Part shown: positions 43,032-53,291 of the stretch, one piece after another
Numbering within the stretch: the stretch's first letter is position 1
Layout: each line of letters opens with the position of its first letter
Assembly: GCF_014905555.1 (NCBI RefSeq)
Contig: NZ_BNGS01000003.1
Coordinates: 682,001-746,000, forward strand
Direction of reading: 5' to 3'
Origin: Streptomyces sp. Y2F8-2
GTDB lineage: Bacteria > Actinomycetota > Actinomycetes > Streptomycetales > Streptomycetaceae
DNA: 64,000 nucleotides
The notes under the pieces: model-generated
Told to the model about the DNA's origin: nothing
The model's input: only the letters and a program-made list of their open reading frames with translations
Database searches by the model: none
Program-made: the position numbers and the translations under genes

Positions 43032-44129
43032 ATGCCACGCCGCACCGCGACGATGCTCGCTTCCACCTTGATGCTGATCGCGCTCCTGTGTGCGGGAGTG
43101 TTCATCAAAGTGCCGTACTCGGAGATGTCCCCGGGGCCGACGGTGAACACCCTGGACGACCACGACGGCCAGCCGGTGCTGCAGATCTCCGGGCGCAGGA
43201 CATACCCGACGACCGGACACCTGAACATGACGACCGTCCGGGTCACCAGCGCCGACTACAACATGAACCTGGTGGAGGCCGTCTACGGCTGGCTGGCGCA
43301 CGACACCAAGGTGGTCCCGCACGACACGCTCTACCCGGACGGCAAGACCGAACAGCAGTCCACGCAGGAGAACGCCGAGGAGTTCAGCCAGTCCCAGGAG
43401 AGCGCCAAGGTCGCCGCCCTGAAGGAGCTGGGCATCCCGGTGAAGTCCAGGGTGATCGTCTCCACCGTGCTCAAGGGATCGCCCGCGGAGGGCAAGCTGC
43501 ACGCCGGTGATGTCATCAAGGCCGTCGACGGCAGTGCCGTGAAGGTACCCGAGGACGTCGCCAAGCTGGTCACCAAGCACAAGCCCGGCGAGAAAGTCGT
43601 GTTCACGATCGTGCCCGCCAAGGAGCAGGCCGCCGCCGAGAAGGCGCACAAGACGGCCACCGAAACACGGAATGTGACGATCACCACGACGAAGTCCCAC
43701 GACACCGGCAGGGAGCGGGCCATCGTCGGGATCTCCGCCGCAACCGATCACACGTTCCCGTTCACCATCGACATCAAGCTCGCCGACGTGGGCGGACCGA
43801 GCGCCGGGCTGATGTTCGCGCTCGGCATCTACGACAAGCTCACCCCGGGCAGTCTCACCGGCGGCAAGTTCGTCGCCGGCACGGGCACCATCGACGACGA
43901 CGGCCAGGTCGGGCCGATCGGCGGCGTCGAGATGAAGACCGTCGGCGCGCGCAGCAAGGGCGCCCAGTACTTCCTGACCCCCAAGGACAACTGCGCGGCC
44001 GCCGCCGAGGACACCCCCAAGGGGCTCACCCTCGTCAAGGTCAACACCATCGAGGACGCCCTGAACGCCCTCAAGGACATCCGCACCGGCAAGACCGCCG
44101 ATCTGCCGAAGTGCACCGGCAAGGGCTGA
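43032..44129 (+). CDS. PDZ / Lon-proteolytic-domain membrane protease (YlbL-like)
   Basis: A 365-residue protein. One N-terminal membrane helix (LASTLMLIALLCAGVFI) anchors an extracellular part. A PDZ-like domain spans about 135-195 (VLKGSPAEGKLHAGDVIKAV). The S16 Lon-type domain has the catalytic Ser in GGPSAGLMFALGIY and the Lys in IGGVEMKTVGA. YlbL-type proteases act on membrane or secreted proteins, for instance in checkpoint control in Bacillus. TACTGT (43020-43025) ends six bases before the ATG, so the mRNA is probably leaderless. Confidence 0.92.
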   Translation: MPRRTATMLASTLMLIALLCAGVFIKVPYSEMSPGPTVNTLDDHDGQPVLQISGRRTYPTTGHLNMTTVRVTSADYNMNLVEAVYGWLAHDTKVVPHDTLYPDGKTEQQSTQENAEEFSQSQESAKVAALKELGIPVKSRVIVSTVLKGSPAEGKLHAGDVIKAVDGSAVKVPEDVAKLVTKHKPGEKVVFTIVPAKEQAAAEKAHKTATETRNVTITTTKSHDTGRERAIVGISAATDHTFPFTIDIKLADVGGPSAGLMFALGIYDKLTPGSLTGGKFVAGTGTIDDDGQVGPIGGVEMKTVGARSKGAQYFLTPKDNCAAAAEDTPKGLTLVKVNTIEDALNALKDIRTGKTADLPKCTGKG

Positions 44130-44143
44130 CGAGCAGGAGTCTT

Positions 44144-44191
44144 CACATGGGTGGGGGCGCCCGGAAACCTCCGGGCGCCCCCACCCATGTG
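44144..44191. terminator. Long bidirectional terminator
   Basis: A perfect 21-bp stem (44144-44164 with 44171-44191) encloses the 6-base loop AAACCT. It lies between the converging protease and PPA1309-type genes. Confidence 0.9.
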
Positions 44192-44203
44192 TACGCCGAA
44201 CCC

Positions 44204-44746
44204 TCAGTCCTCGAACGTCGCCGCCAGTGCCTCTGCCAGGCCCGGCACCAGGTCCGGGCCCGTCAGCACCTCCGTCGCGGAATCCTTCTCGCGCAGCCGC
44301 AGCGCCGACTCCCGCGCGCCGTCCCGCAGCACCGCCACCGTCATCCGCACCTCCTGGCGCTCCGGGTGCTCGGCGACCCAGGCGGCCAGCTTCTTCTCGC
44401 TCAGTCCCTGGGGGACCTGGGACTCCGCGGACGGCGGCAGCATCAGCCGCTCCACCGTGAGCGCACAGCCGGCCACCGCGTCGGGCCAGGCGATGGTGCC
44501 GAGGAACTCGTCCAGCGGCCGGTCGGCAGGGATCTCGTCCTGCTCGATCGGGGTGAGACCCGCGGCCTCGGGCTCGTCCTGAAGGCCGAGCTGGGTCGCG
44601 AGCGCGGGCTCCTCGGTCCGCAGGCGCGCGGTGTCGACGAGGGCGAAGAGGCGAGCGGGCTGGTCCCAGCCGAGGCCGGAGGCGTACTCGTCGATCTCGA
44701 GCACGGCCCGGGTGAGCGGGTTCGCTGCCATGGGAGTGTTGGACAT
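44204..44746 (-). CDS. PPA1309-family protein
   Basis: A 180-residue acidic protein (MSNTPMAANPLTRAVLEIDE, GWDQPARLFALVDTARLR, IAWPDAVAGCALTVERLML). The family is confined to actinobacteria, with no known function. ATG 44746 is preferred; a GTG two codons upstream is possible. CAGGAT ends seven bases before the ATG, suggesting a leaderless transcript divergent from the UPF0182 gene. Confidence 0.82.
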   Translation of the reverse strand: MSNTPMAANPLTRAVLEIDEYASGLGWDQPARLFALVDTARLRTEEPALATQLGLQDEPEAAGLTPIEQDEIPADRPLDEFLGTIAWPDAVAGCALTVERLMLPPSAESQVPQGLSEKKLAAWVAEHPERQEVRMTVAVLRDGARESALRLREKDSATEVLTGPDLVPGLAEALAATFED

Positions 44747-44908
44747 GGTCACAATCCTGCCTCGTTCCCACCCGGAAGCGGGAACCGAGTAAAGCGCCAG
44801 TAAGTTGCATAGGTGAGGCTCCGTGATCGTGGAGCCTCATCCATGGTCCGCGTTCACGGGGGCCTGACGGATCAACTCGGATCAACAGCGAACTTCGAGG
44901 TGCGCACC

Positions 44909-47908
44909 TTGGCTTTCCAGATGCCCGACCGCGGCGGAGGCCCGACGGGGCCACGGATCAGAGGGGGCCGCCCGTCCGGGCGGGCCCGGACCCTGCTCAT
45001 GACGCTCGGGGTCCTCGCCGTCCTCGGTATGGCGTTCGTCATGTTCGCCGGTTTCTGGACGGACTGGCTCTGGTACCGGTCGGTGAAGTACTCGTCCGTC
45101 TTCACCACCACCCTGTGGACCAAGATCGGGCTCTTCTTCGTCTTCGGTCTGCTGATGGCGGCAGCGGTCGGCGTCAACATCTGGCTCGCGCACCGGCTGC
45201 GTCCGCCGCTGAGCGCCATGTCCATGGAGCAGCAGAGCCTCGACCGCTACCGGATGGGGATCGCGCCCTACAAGACGTGGCTGCTGCTCGGGATCACCGC
45301 CCTGGTGGGCCTGGTCGCGGGCGCCTCGGCGTCCAGCCAGTGGCGGACCTGGCTGATGTGGGTGAACGGCGTGCCGTTCCACCAGAAGGACCCCCAGTTC
45401 CACCTGGACGTCTCCTTCTACGCCTTCGACCTGCCCTGGTACCGCTTCCTGCTCGGTTTCGGCTTCGCCGCGACGGTCCTGTCGCTGATCGCCGCCGCGC
45501 TCACCCACTACCTGTACGGCGGGCTGAGGATCACCTCACCGGGAGCGCGCGCCACGGCCGCCGCCACCGGGCACCTGTCCGTGCTGCTCGGTGTCTTCGT
45601 CGCCCTGAAGGCGGTCGCCTACTGGCTCGACCGGTACGGACTGGCGGTCAAGTCCAGCGACTTCAAGGCGACCGGCAACTGGACGGGCCTGAGGTACGTC
45701 GACGCGAACGCCTACCTGCCGGCCAAGACGATTCTGTTCTGCATCGCGGTCATCTGCGCGCTGCTGTTCTTCGCCACCCTGTGGCGGCGCACCTGGCAGC
45801 TGCCCGTGATCGGCTTCGGCCTGATGGTGCTCTCGGCGATCCTCATCGGCGGGCTGTACCCGGCGATCGTCCAGAAGTTCCAGGTCCAGCCGAACGAGCA
45901 GGCCAAGGAGGCGCCGTACGTCGACAAGAACCTCAAGGCGACCCGCGAGGCCTACGGCATCGACGACGCCCAGGTCAGCGAGTACGCCGGGACGAGTAGC
46001 ACCAAGGACAAGAGCACGCTGCGCGACGGCGCGGACGCCACGGCGAGCATCCGCCTGCTGGACCCGAACATCGTCTCGCCGACGTTCCAGCAGCTCCAGC
46101 AGATGAAGAACTACTACGCGTTCCCGACCAACCTGGACGTCGACCGGTACACGAAGGACGGCAAGGACCAGGACACGGTCATCGGTCTGCGTGAGCTGAA
46201 CCTGAACGGCATTCCGAAGAACAACTGGATCAACGACCACTTCCGCTACACCCACGGCTACGGTGTGGTCGCCGCCAAGGGCACCACCGCCGACGCCAAC
46301 GGCCAGCCCGTCTTCACCGAGTCCGACCTGCCGTCGACCGGTGACCTCGGGACGTACGAACAGCGGATCTACTACGGCGAGAAGACCACCACGTACTCGA
46401 TCGTCGGCGGCCCCCAGAAGGAGATCGACTACTCCGACGACAACGGCGAGAAGACCACCAGCTACCAGGGCAAGAGCGGGGTCAGCCTCTCCAACCCGAT
46501 CAACCGGGCCGCGTACGCGGTGGCATTCAGCGAGCCGCAGATCCTCTACTCCGGCGCCATAGGCGACGGCTCGCGGATCCTCTACAACCGCACACCCAAG
46601 GAGCGCGTCGAGGCGGTAGCGCCGTGGCTGACCATCGACGGTGACGCCTACCCCGCGGTCGTCGACGGCCGCATCCAGTGGATCGTAGACGCCTACACGA
46701 CGTCGAACGGCTATCCGTACTCCTCCCGTACGACGTTGGGTGACACGACGGCCGACTCGCTGACCGCGGGCAACACCCAACGCGCGGTGATGGCCCAGCA
46801 GAACCAGGTCAACTACATCCGCAACTCGGTGAAGGCGACCGTCGACGCGTACACGGGCGAGGTCAAGCTCTACCAGTGGGACACCGAGGACCCCGTCCTG
46901 AAGACCTGGATGAGGGCTTTCCCGGGCACCGTGGAGCCGCGGAGCGACATCTCGTCGTCGCTGATGGCCCATCTGCGCTACCCGCAGGACCTGTTCAAGG
47001 TCCAGCGCGAGCTGCTGACCCGCTACCACGTCAAGGACGCGCAGACGTTCCTCAGCGGCAGCGAGGTCTGGCAGGTGCCCGACGACCCGACGAACAAGAC
47101 GGGCAACGCGGTACCGCCGTACTACCTCAGCATGAAGATGCCCGACCAGCAGGCGCAGGCGTTCTCCCTGACGACGACGTTCACGCCGAACGGCCGTGAC
47201 AACCTGAGCGCCTTCATGGCGGTCGACTCCGAGGCGGGCACCCCCGACTACGGCAAGATCAGAATCCTGAAGCTGCCGACGAGCAGAACGGTCGACGGGC
47301 CGAAGCAGGTCCAGAGCCAGTTCAACTCCGAGCAGAGCATCGCCGAGTCGATCAGGCTGCTGAAGGGCGGCGACTCCGACATCGAGTACGGCAACCTGCT
47401 GACCGTGCCGCTGGACGGGGGACTGCTGTACGTGGAACCCGTCTACGTCCGCGGCGGCGGGCTCAAGTACCCGCTGTTGCGCAAGGTGTTGGTGACCTAC
47501 GGCGGCAACACCGCGTTCGAGGACACGCTCGACGAGGCGCTCAACAAGGTCTTCGGCGTACAGGGTCCCACCCCGCCGCCGGACACCGGGACCGGCAAAC
47601 CGCCGACGCCCGGCAACCCGACCGTCCAACAGGCGCTCCAGGACGCCCAGAAGGCCTTCGACGCCGGCCAGGAAGCCCTCAAGAAGGGCGACTGGGAGGC
47701 GTACGGGCGGGCGCAGAAGGACCTCCAGGACGCGCTGAAGCGGGCCGAGGAGGCCCAGACCAAGGCCGGGAAGACCAGTGGCGGAGGCAGCGGCGGCGCG
47801 AGCGGCAGCAGTCCCTCCGCCACTCCCGGCAACTCGCCCGGCAGTTCGCCGAGCGGCAGCCCGAGCGGTTCGCCCAGCAGTTCCCCGAGCGCTTCCGGCG
47901 GCGGCTGA
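44909..47908 (+). CDS. UPF0182-family large membrane protein
   Basis: A 999-residue protein. TTG 44909 was chosen: GAGGTG lies six bases upstream and the product begins [14 protein letters not shown] 44921 is the alternative. About seven membrane helices occupy the first 330 residues ([58 protein letters not shown] and others). A large extracytoplasmic domain follows to about 880, then a helical segment ([20 protein letters not shown]) and a Ser/Gly/Pro-rich tail. Family function is unknown; the domain layout suggests an envelope role. Confidence 0.9.
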   Translation: MAFQMPDRGGGPTGPRIRGGRPSGRARTLLMTLGVLAVLGMAFVMFAGFWTDWLWYRSVKYSSVFTTTLWTKIGLFFVFGLLMAAAVGVNIWLAHRLRPPLSAMSMEQQSLDRYRMGIAPYKTWLLLGITALVGLVAGASASSQWRTWLMWVNGVPFHQKDPQFHLDVSFYAFDLPWYRFLLGFGFAATVLSLIAAALTHYLYGGLRITSPGARATAAATGHLSVLLGVFVALKAVAYWLDRYGLAVKSSDFKATGNWTGLRYVDANAYLPAKTILFCIAVICALLFFATLWRRTWQLPVIGFGLMVLSAILIGGLYPAIVQKFQVQPNEQAKEAPYVDKNLKATREAYGIDDAQVSEYAGTSSTKDKSTLRDGADATASIRLLDPNIVSPTFQQLQQMKNYYAFPTNLDVDRYTKDGKDQDTVIGLRELNLNGIPKNNWINDHFRYTHGYGVVAAKGTTADANGQPVFTESDLPSTGDLGTYEQRIYYGEKTTTYSIVGGPQKEIDYSDDNGEKTTSYQGKSGVSLSNPINRAAYAVAFSEPQILYSGAIGDGSRILYNRTPKERVEAVAPWLTIDGDAYPAVVDGRIQWIVDAYTTSNGYPYSSRTTLGDTTADSLTAGNTQRAVMAQQNQVNYIRNSVKATVDAYTGEVKLYQWDTEDPVLKTWMRAFPGTVEPRSDISSSLMAHLRYPQDLFKVQRELLTRYHVKDAQTFLSGSEVWQVPDDPTNKTGNAVPPYYLSMKMPDQQAQAFSLTTTFTPNGRDNLSAFMAVDSEAGTPDYGKIRILKLPTSRTVDGPKQVQSQFNSEQSIAESIRLLKGGDSDIEYGNLLTVPLDGGLLYVEPVYVRGGGLKYPLLRKVLVTYGGNTAFEDTLDEALNKVFGVQGPTPPPDTGTGKPPTPGNPTVQQALQDAQKAFDAGQEALKKGDWEAYGRAQKDLQDALKRAEEAQTKAGKTSGGGSGGASGSSPSATPGNSPGSSPSGSPSGSPSSSPSASGGG

Positions 47909-47951
47909 ACCAGGGCTCCTCCCGTGCCGTGATACGGTGTAAGAACAACGG

Positions 47952-48025
47952 CGCGGGGTGGAGCAGCTCGGTAGCTCGCTGGGCTCATAACCCAGAGGTC
48001 GCAGGTTCAAATCCTGTCCCCGCTA
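47952..48025 (+). tRNA. Initiator tRNA-fMet (anticodon CAT)
   Basis: A 74-base cloverleaf: acceptor CGCGGGG/CCCCGCT, D arm GAGC/GCTC, anticodon stem CTGGG/CCCAG with loop CTCATAA, T arm GCAGG/CCTGT with TTCAAAT. The unpaired C1-U72 end and the three G:C pairs in the anticodon stem are initiator hallmarks. CCA is not encoded. The same sequence recurs at 50293. Confidence 0.97.
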
Positions 48026-48030
48026 CTGAA

Positions 48031-48071
48031 GTCGAGGGCCCGGATCCTGATCGTGGATCCGGGCCCTCGAC
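48031..48071 (+). terminator. Terminator after tRNA-fMet copy 1
   Basis: A perfect 17-bp stem (48031-48047 with 48055-48071) with loop TGATCGT, six bases after the tRNA. Confidence 0.85.
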
Positions 48072-48253
48072 GTGTGTGCGACACGAGGGGCGTACGGCGT
48101 GACCAGGCGACTTGCCTGAAATGCGGCTGCTTGTGGGGGCAGTTGGCCACTTCTGTGTTTCACTTGTCTCTCTGTGGGCATGTCGACAAAACGCTGAAGT
48201 GACCTCACTGGCTGCGGTATACCAGGTGTACCCAGGTTGCAGGTGGTGCGACG

Positions 48254-50203
48254 ATGGACGTTATGGGGGACAAGGCAACTCTGTTCGGGACGGGCCGATT
48301 TGTGCGGTCCGCCGACCGGCTCGCGGACCGGCCGGCCGAGCAGTCCGCCGACATGTCCGCCCACCGGCTCGTCCACCAGTCCGTCGATCACTCGGCCGAT
48401 TCCTGTGCCGATTCCTCCGTCGACCCGACCGTTGACCAAGCCGTCGAGCAGGCCGTCGAGAGGGACGAGGCCGGTGAGGCGGCCGAGGAGGCGCGGCAGC
48501 GGCTCGCCGCCGAGGCCGGCGACGTCCAGGCGATGAGCGTCCTCGGGGCCATGCTGCTGCGCCGCGGCGATCTCGACGGGGCCGAGCCCCAGCTGCGCGC
48601 CGCCACCGCCGCGGGTGACCGCGCCGCCGCCAACAACCTGGGTGTCCTGCTGCACCAGCGCGGATACGCCGAGGAGGCGGCCGGCTGGTGGCGTATCGCC
48701 GCCGTCGCCGGGTCCGCTGCGGCCGCGCACGCGCTGGGACGGCACCACCGTGAGCGCGGCGACGAGCCGGCGGCCGAGTACTGGCTGCGCCAGGCGGCCG
48801 AGCAGGGGCATGTTCTGGGCGCGTACGCGCTCGCCGATCTGCTGGAGCACCGTGGTGACGACAGCGCCGAGCAGTGGATGCGGGCCGCCGCGGAGCGCGG
48901 GCACCGTGAGGCCGCGTACCGGTTGGCGAGAACGCTCGACCGCAGGGCGCTGTGCGAGCAGGAGGCCGGCGCTGACAACGGTGTCGAGACGTCCGTGCTC
49001 GAGGAGGCCGAGCAGTGGTACCGCCAGGCCGCCGCGCGCGGGCACCGGCGGGCGGCGCTGCACCTCGGGGCGATCCTGGAGAGGCGGGGCGATCTGAAGG
49101 AGGCCGGTCGCTGGTACCTGACCAGTGCGAAGGACGGCGAGGCGCGGGCCGCCTGCGCGCTCGGCTTCCTGCTGCGGGACGCGGGGGACACCGAGAGCGC
49201 CGCTGTGTGGTGGCTCAGAGCCGCCCAGGAGGGCGACGGCAACGCGGCGAACGCGCTGGGCGCCCTGCACGCCGAGCGTGGAGAGACGCAGACCGCCGAG
49301 CGGTGGTACCGGGCGGCGATGGACGCGGGCGATGTCAACGGCGCGTACAACCTGGGGCTCCTCTGTGCCGAGCAGGGGCGGACCGCGCAGGCCGAGCAGT
49401 GGTACCGGCGCGCGGCGTACGCCGGGCATCGGGAGGCGGCGAACGCGCTCGCCATCCTGCTGCTGCAGGGCGGGGACGCGACGGGGGCGGAGCCGTGGTT
49501 CTCCAAGGCGGCGGAGGCGGGGAGCGTGGACGCCGCGTTCAACCTGGGCATCCTCTACGCCGGGCGGGGCGACGACGGCACGGCCCTCGGATGGTACGAG
49601 CGGGCGGCTGCCGCCGGGCACACCGAGGCGGCGCTCCAGGTCGGGATCGCCCGGCTGCGCCAGGGCGACGAGCAGACGGCCGAACGGCATCTGCGCTGCG
49701 CCGCGGGGGGCGGCAGCGCGGAGGCGGCGTACCGGCTGGCCACGCTCCTGGACGCGCGGCGTCCCCCGGCGCCCGCGCACGAGCTGGGGGAGCCGTCGCA
49801 CGAGAAGAGCGAGTGCGAGGAGTGGTACGAGCGGGCGGCCTCGCAGGGGCACCGTCGGGCGCAGGTACGGGTCGGGATGCTGGCCGCCGCGCGGGGGGAC
49901 GTGGTGGAGGCGGCGCGGTGGTACCGGGAGGCGGCGGAGGGCGGGTCGCGGAACGGCGCGTTCAATCTGGGGCTGCTGCTGGCGCGGGAGGGAAGCGAGC
50001 CGGAGGCCGCGCTGTGGTGGGCCCGGGCGGCCGACGCCGGCCACGGTCGGGCGGCGTTGCGCCTCGCGCTGGTCTACGCGCGTCAGGGGGAGCTGGCGGA
50101 GGGGCAGCGGTGGGCCGACCGGGCGGTGTCGCTGGGGCCGTCGGAGGTGGCGGAGCGGGCGGCGCGGTTGCGGGACGCTCTGCGGGAGGAGCTGTCGGCG
50201 TGA
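48254..50203 (+). CDS. Sel1/TPR-like repeat protein
   Basis: A 649-residue protein (ATG 48254; ATG 48263 also possible). After an acidic Asp/Ser/Val-rich N-terminus (about 20-75) come some fifteen repeats of about 36 residues with the Sel1-like pattern A-x-x-W-[YW]-R-x-A-A-x-x-G-x-x-x-A-A-x-x-L-G. Such solenoids hold protein partners together. No catalytic residues are visible. The gene lies between two identical tRNA-fMet genes. Partner and role are unknown. Confidence 0.88.
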   Translation: MDVMGDKATLFGTGRFVRSADRLADRPAEQSADMSAHRLVHQSVDHSADSCADSSVDPTVDQAVEQAVERDEAGEAAEEARQRLAAEAGDVQAMSVLGAMLLRRGDLDGAEPQLRAATAAGDRAAANNLGVLLHQRGYAEEAAGWWRIAAVAGSAAAAHALGRHHRERGDEPAAEYWLRQAAEQGHVLGAYALADLLEHRGDDSAEQWMRAAAERGHREAAYRLARTLDRRALCEQEAGADNGVETSVLEEAEQWYRQAAARGHRRAALHLGAILERRGDLKEAGRWYLTSAKDGEARAACALGFLLRDAGDTESAAVWWLRAAQEGDGNAANALGALHAERGETQTAERWYRAAMDAGDVNGAYNLGLLCAEQGRTAQAEQWYRRAAYAGHREAANALAILLLQGGDATGAEPWFSKAAEAGSVDAAFNLGILYAGRGDDGTALGWYERAAAAGHTEAALQVGIARLRQGDEQTAERHLRCAAGGGSAEAAYRLATLLDARRPPAPAHELGEPSHEKSECEEWYERAASQGHRRAQVRVGMLAAARGDVVEAARWYREAAEGGSRNGAFNLGLLLAREGSEPEAALWWARAADAGHGRAALRLALVYARQGELAEGQRWADRAVSLGPSEVAERAARLRDALREELSA

Positions 50204-50250
50204 CGGAGAGCCGCCGCGGGCACCGGAGGAGCGGGGGCCGCTGAAGCGAT

Positions 50251-50280
50251 TTGCCTCCGTCCGTGTCGTTGACGTAATGT
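50251..50280 (+). promoter_or_regulatory. Promoter of tRNA-fMet copy 2
   Basis: TTGCCT (50251-50256), 18 bases, TAATGT (50275-50280); the tRNA begins 12 bases after the -10. This fits the housekeeping sigma factor. Confidence 0.7.
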
Positions 50281-50292
50281 TGCGTTCACCGA

Positions 50293-50366
50293 CGCGGGGT
50301 GGAGCAGCTCGGTAGCTCGCTGGGCTCATAACCCAGAGGTCGCAGGTTCAAATCCTGTCCCCGCTA
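50293..50366 (+). tRNA. Initiator tRNA-fMet (anticodon CAT), second copy
   Basis: Identical over all 74 bases to the gene at 47952-48025, and the identity continues five bases into the 3' flank (CTGAA). Same initiator features. CCA is not encoded. Flanks otherwise differ, including the terminator. Confidence 0.97.
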
Positions 50367-50373
50367 CTGAAAG

Positions 50374-50411
50374 ACCGAGGCCGGAAACCCAACAGGGTTT
50401 CCGGCCTCGGT
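50374..50411. terminator. Terminator after tRNA-fMet copy 2
   Basis: A perfect 17-bp stem (50374-50390 with 50395-50411), 4-base loop AACA, followed by TTGTTTG. It can also serve the converging catR-like gene. Confidence 0.88.
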
Positions 50412-50501
50412 TTGTTTGATGCGTCGGTGTGTTGATGCGTCCCTTGTGACGCGTTGTGATGCGCCCCTTGTGCAGGCGCACGCAAGGCCGGCGAAGCGCC
50501 G

Positions 50502-50918
50502 CTACGCCGCCGCGCAGTTCGGGCAGAGGCCGCGGTACGTCACCTCTACGTCCGACACCGTGAAGCCGAAGCGCTCCGAGTCGGGGAGGTCGGCCAGCGG
50601 GTTGCCCATCGGGTGGACGTCGCGGATCGTGCCGCAGTTGGCGCACACCAGGTGGTGGTGCGGCCGGTGCGCGTTCGGGTCGTACCGCTTGGCGCGCTTG
50701 TCTGTGGCGACCTCGAGCACCTCGCCGAGGGATACCAGCTCACCCAGCGTGTTGTAGACGGTTGCCCGGGAGATCTCCGGCAGCTTCGCGACGGCACGCG
50801 CGTGCACCTCGTCGGCCGTCAGATGAACGTGCTCGCCGTCGAGGACCTCGGCCACGACGCGCCGCTGCGCGGTCATCCGCCATCCACGTCCGCGCAGGCG
50901 TTCCAACAGGTCACTCAT
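50502..50918 (-). CDS. catR: Fur-family peroxide-type regulator (CatR/PerR-like)
   Basis: A 138-residue protein (ATG 50918; another ATG two codons upstream). The winged helix is GWRMTAQRRVVAEVLD, then HLTADEVHARAVA and SRATVYNTLGELVSLG. Metal ligands are visible: HHHLVCANCGTIRDV and a final CPNC, the structural zinc pairs CxxC/CxxC of PerR-type proteins. It is divergent from catalase, the arrangement of S. coelicolor catR-catA, and probably represses catalase until peroxide oxidises its metal site. Confidence 0.9.
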   Translation of the reverse strand: MSDLLERLRGRGWRMTAQRRVVAEVLDGEHVHLTADEVHARAVAKLPEISRATVYNTLGELVSLGEVLEVATDKRAKRYDPNAHRPHHHLVCANCGTIRDVHPMGNPLADLPDSERFGFTVSDVEVTYRGLCPNCAAA

Positions 50919-50977
50919 ACCCACCAGCCTAACAGCAAGGGACCAGTTTCCGAACAGGTGTGAGTTTGGATATCTGC

Positions 50978-51005
50978 TTGACTTGGACTTTGTCCAATGT
51001 AGGAT
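50978..51005 (+). promoter_or_regulatory. Catalase promoter with CatR/Fur-type operator
   Basis: TTGACT (50978-50983) and TAGGAT (51000-51005) are separated by 16 bases. Between and overlapping them lies TTGGACTTTGTCCAA (50983-50997), a 6-bp perfect inverted repeat around TTT. An occupied operator here would block RNA polymerase directly. Confidence 0.78.
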
Positions 51006-51045
51006 CGAGTCGGCGCTGGTCAGGTGACCGGGCTGGAAGGCGGCA

Positions 51046-52530
51046 GTGGCAGTGACTCAGGAGGCTCAGGTGACGCAGGGACCGCTCACGACGGAAGCCG
51101 GTGCTCCGGTGGCCGACAACCAGAACAGCGAGACGGCGGGCGTCGGCGGCCCCGTTCTCGTTCAGGACCAGCTGCTGCTGGAGAAGCTCGCGCGCTTCAA
51201 CCGGGAGCGCATCCCGGAGCGAGTGGTGCACGCCCGGGGCGCGGGTGCCTACGGCACCTTCACGGTCACCGCCGACGTCACCCCGTACACGCGTGCCGCC
51301 TTCCTCTCCGAGATCGGCAAGCAGACCGAGGTCTTCCTGCGCTTCTCGACCGTGGCCGGCAACCTCGGCGCCGCGGACGCCGTCCGTGACCCGCGCGGTT
51401 TCGCGTTGAAGTTCTACACCGAGGAGGGCAACTACGACCTCGTCGGCAACAACACGCCGGTGTTCTTCATCAAGGACGCCATCAAGTTCCCCGACTTCAT
51501 CCACACCCAGAAGCGCGACCCGTACACGGGCAGCCAGGAGGCGGACAACGTCTGGGACTTCTGGAGCCTCAGCCCGGAGAGCACCCACCAGGTGACCTGG
51601 CTCTTCGGCGACCGCGGTATCCCGGCCTCCTACCGCCACATGGACGGCTTCGGCTCGCACACCTTCCAGTGGAACAACGAGGTCGGCGAGGTCTTCTGGG
51701 TCAAGTACCACTTCAAGACCGACCAGGGGATCAAGAACCTCACCGCCGAGGAGGCCGAGATCCTCGCGGGCAAGGACCCCGACTCCCACCAGCGTGACCT
51801 GCGCGAGGCCATCGAGCGGGGCGAGTACCCGACCTGGACCGTCTCCGTCCAGATCATGCCCGCGGCCGAGGCGGCGACCTACCGCTTCAACCCCTTCGAC
51901 CTGACCAAGGTGTGGCCGCACGGCGACTACCCGCTGGTCGAGATCGGAAAGCTGGAGCTCGACCGCAATCCGGAGAACATCTTCGCCGAGGTCGAGCAGT
52001 CGATCTTCAGCCCCGCCCACTTCGTGCCCGGTATCGGTCCCTCCCCGGACAAGATGCTCCAGGGCCGCCTGTTCGCCTACGGCGACGCGCACCGCTACCG
52101 CGTCGGCATCAACGCCGACCAGCTGCCGGTGAACCGCCCGCACGCCGCCGAGGCGCGCACCCACGGCCGGGACGGCTTCCTGTACGACGGCCGGCACAAG
52201 GGCGCCAGGAACTACGAGCCGAACAGCTTCGGCGGCCCGTTCCAGACCGGCCGGCCGCTGTGGCAGCCGGTCCCGGTGCAGGGCGTCACGGGCAGCCACG
52301 AGGCCCCGGTACACGCCGAGGACGACGACTTCGTGCAGGCGGGCGATCTGTACCGCTTGATGTCCGAGGAGGAGAGGGGGCGCCTGATCGGCAACCTCGC
52401 GGGCTCCCTCTCGCAGGTCTCGCGCGACGACATCGTCGAGCGCGCGATCGACAACTTCCGTCGAGCCGACGGCGACTTCGGCAAGCGCCTGGAGGCCGCG
52501 GTGCAGTCCCTGCGGCCCCTTCGCGGCTGA
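51046..52530 (+). CDS. catA: Monofunctional heme catalase (small-subunit clade)
   Basis: A 494-residue catalase. The catalytic His is in [12 protein letters not shown], the Asn in [13 protein letters not shown], and the proximal Tyr ligand in [12 protein letters not shown]. Length and the absence of a C-terminal flavodoxin-like domain place it among small-subunit, NADPH-binding catalases. It dismutates hydrogen peroxide in the cytosol. The divergent Fur-type regulator and the operator-bearing promoter indicate peroxide induction. Confidence 0.96.
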   Translation: MAVTQEAQVTQGPLTTEAGAPVADNQNSETAGVGGPVLVQDQLLLEKLARFNRERIPERVVHARGAGAYGTFTVTADVTPYTRAAFLSEIGKQTEVFLRFSTVAGNLGAADAVRDPRGFALKFYTEEGNYDLVGNNTPVFFIKDAIKFPDFIHTQKRDPYTGSQEADNVWDFWSLSPESTHQVTWLFGDRGIPASYRHMDGFGSHTFQWNNEVGEVFWVKYHFKTDQGIKNLTAEEAEILAGKDPDSHQRDLREAIERGEYPTWTVSVQIMPAAEAATYRFNPFDLTKVWPHGDYPLVEIGKLELDRNPENIFAEVEQSIFSPAHFVPGIGPSPDKMLQGRLFAYGDAHRYRVGINADQLPVNRPHAAEARTHGRDGFLYDGRHKGARNYEPNSFGGPFQTGRPLWQPVPVQGVTGSHEAPVHAEDDDFVQAGDLYRLMSEEERGRLIGNLAGSLSQVSRDDIVERAIDNFRRADGDFGKRLEAAVQSLRPLRG

Positions 52531-52600
52531 ACCGGCGCGGCTCACGCGGACCTGGTTGCCCGCCGTCGGGGTCGCTCCGTCGATGGCCGCGGTCGAGTGC

Positions 52601-52633
52601 GGTGCCTGTGCGGATCCTGTCCGTACAGGCACC
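52601..52633. terminator. Terminator between catalase and the CBS gene
   Basis: A 14-bp stem with one wobble (GGTGCCTGTGCGGA against TCCGTACAGGCACC) and a 5-base loop, between converging genes. Confidence 0.75.
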
Positions 52634-52641
52634 GTCGTGCA

Positions 52642-53037
52642 TCAGCTCACCGCTGCCGGCCGCCGGGCCGGGGCCCAGCAGCGGATGATGTCGCGGACCG
52701 AGACGACGCCGACGGGTTCGTCGTCGTCCAGGACGATCAGATGCCGGAAACCGCCGTGGGCCATGGCCTGCGCGGCCTCCTCGAGGGTCCAGGACGGCGC
52801 GGCGAACACGACGTCCATGGTGGTGTGAGCCTGGGCCCGTTCGATGTCCGGGCTCTGGCCCAGGCCGACGGAGTTGAGGATGTCACGCTCGGTGAGGATG
52901 CCGGGGCCGCCGGCGTCCGGGTCGAGGACCACGGCCGCGCCGACCCGGCGGGCGGACATCAGGGCTGCTGCCTGGCGGAGAGTGTGTGCGGGGCCGATGG
53001 TGAGGACCACGGTGCTCATGGCGTCGCGGACGAGCAT
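52642..53037 (-). CDS. Tandem CBS-domain protein
   Basis: A 131-residue protein made of two CBS domains (VRDAMSTVVLTIGPAHTLRQ to RDILNSVG, and MDVVFAAPSWTLEEAAQAMA to SVRDIIRCW). Stand-alone CBS pairs sense adenine nucleotides or act as a hypoxia/stress response module. ATG 53037 was chosen; AGGAGG lies 12 bases upstream, slightly far. Confidence 0.85.
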   Translation of the reverse strand: MLVRDAMSTVVLTIGPAHTLRQAAALMSARRVGAAVVLDPDAGGPGILTERDILNSVGLGQSPDIERAQAHTTMDVVFAAPSWTLEEAAQAMAHGGFRHLIVLDDDEPVGVVSVRDIIRCWAPARRPAAVS

Positions 53038-53291
53038 GGGGCGGAGCCACCTCCTACGAGTGCGCTGGACCGAACCCACTCGACCGCACTGGCTCAGGGC
53101 TCCGGAATCGTGGGATGCCGCCCGCCGGAAGCGCCCGCCCCAGGCTTCACAAATTCACAAGTGGGTGAAGCCCAGGTTCCCAGGCAAAGGGCCGGTCAAC
53201 AAGAGGGCGCGCGGCGCGAGTTCAGGGGCGCTCGCGGTGCACAGCAGCACCCCTGTGCACCGCTGGTGTCTCGTACCGGCCGGTAGGCGCC

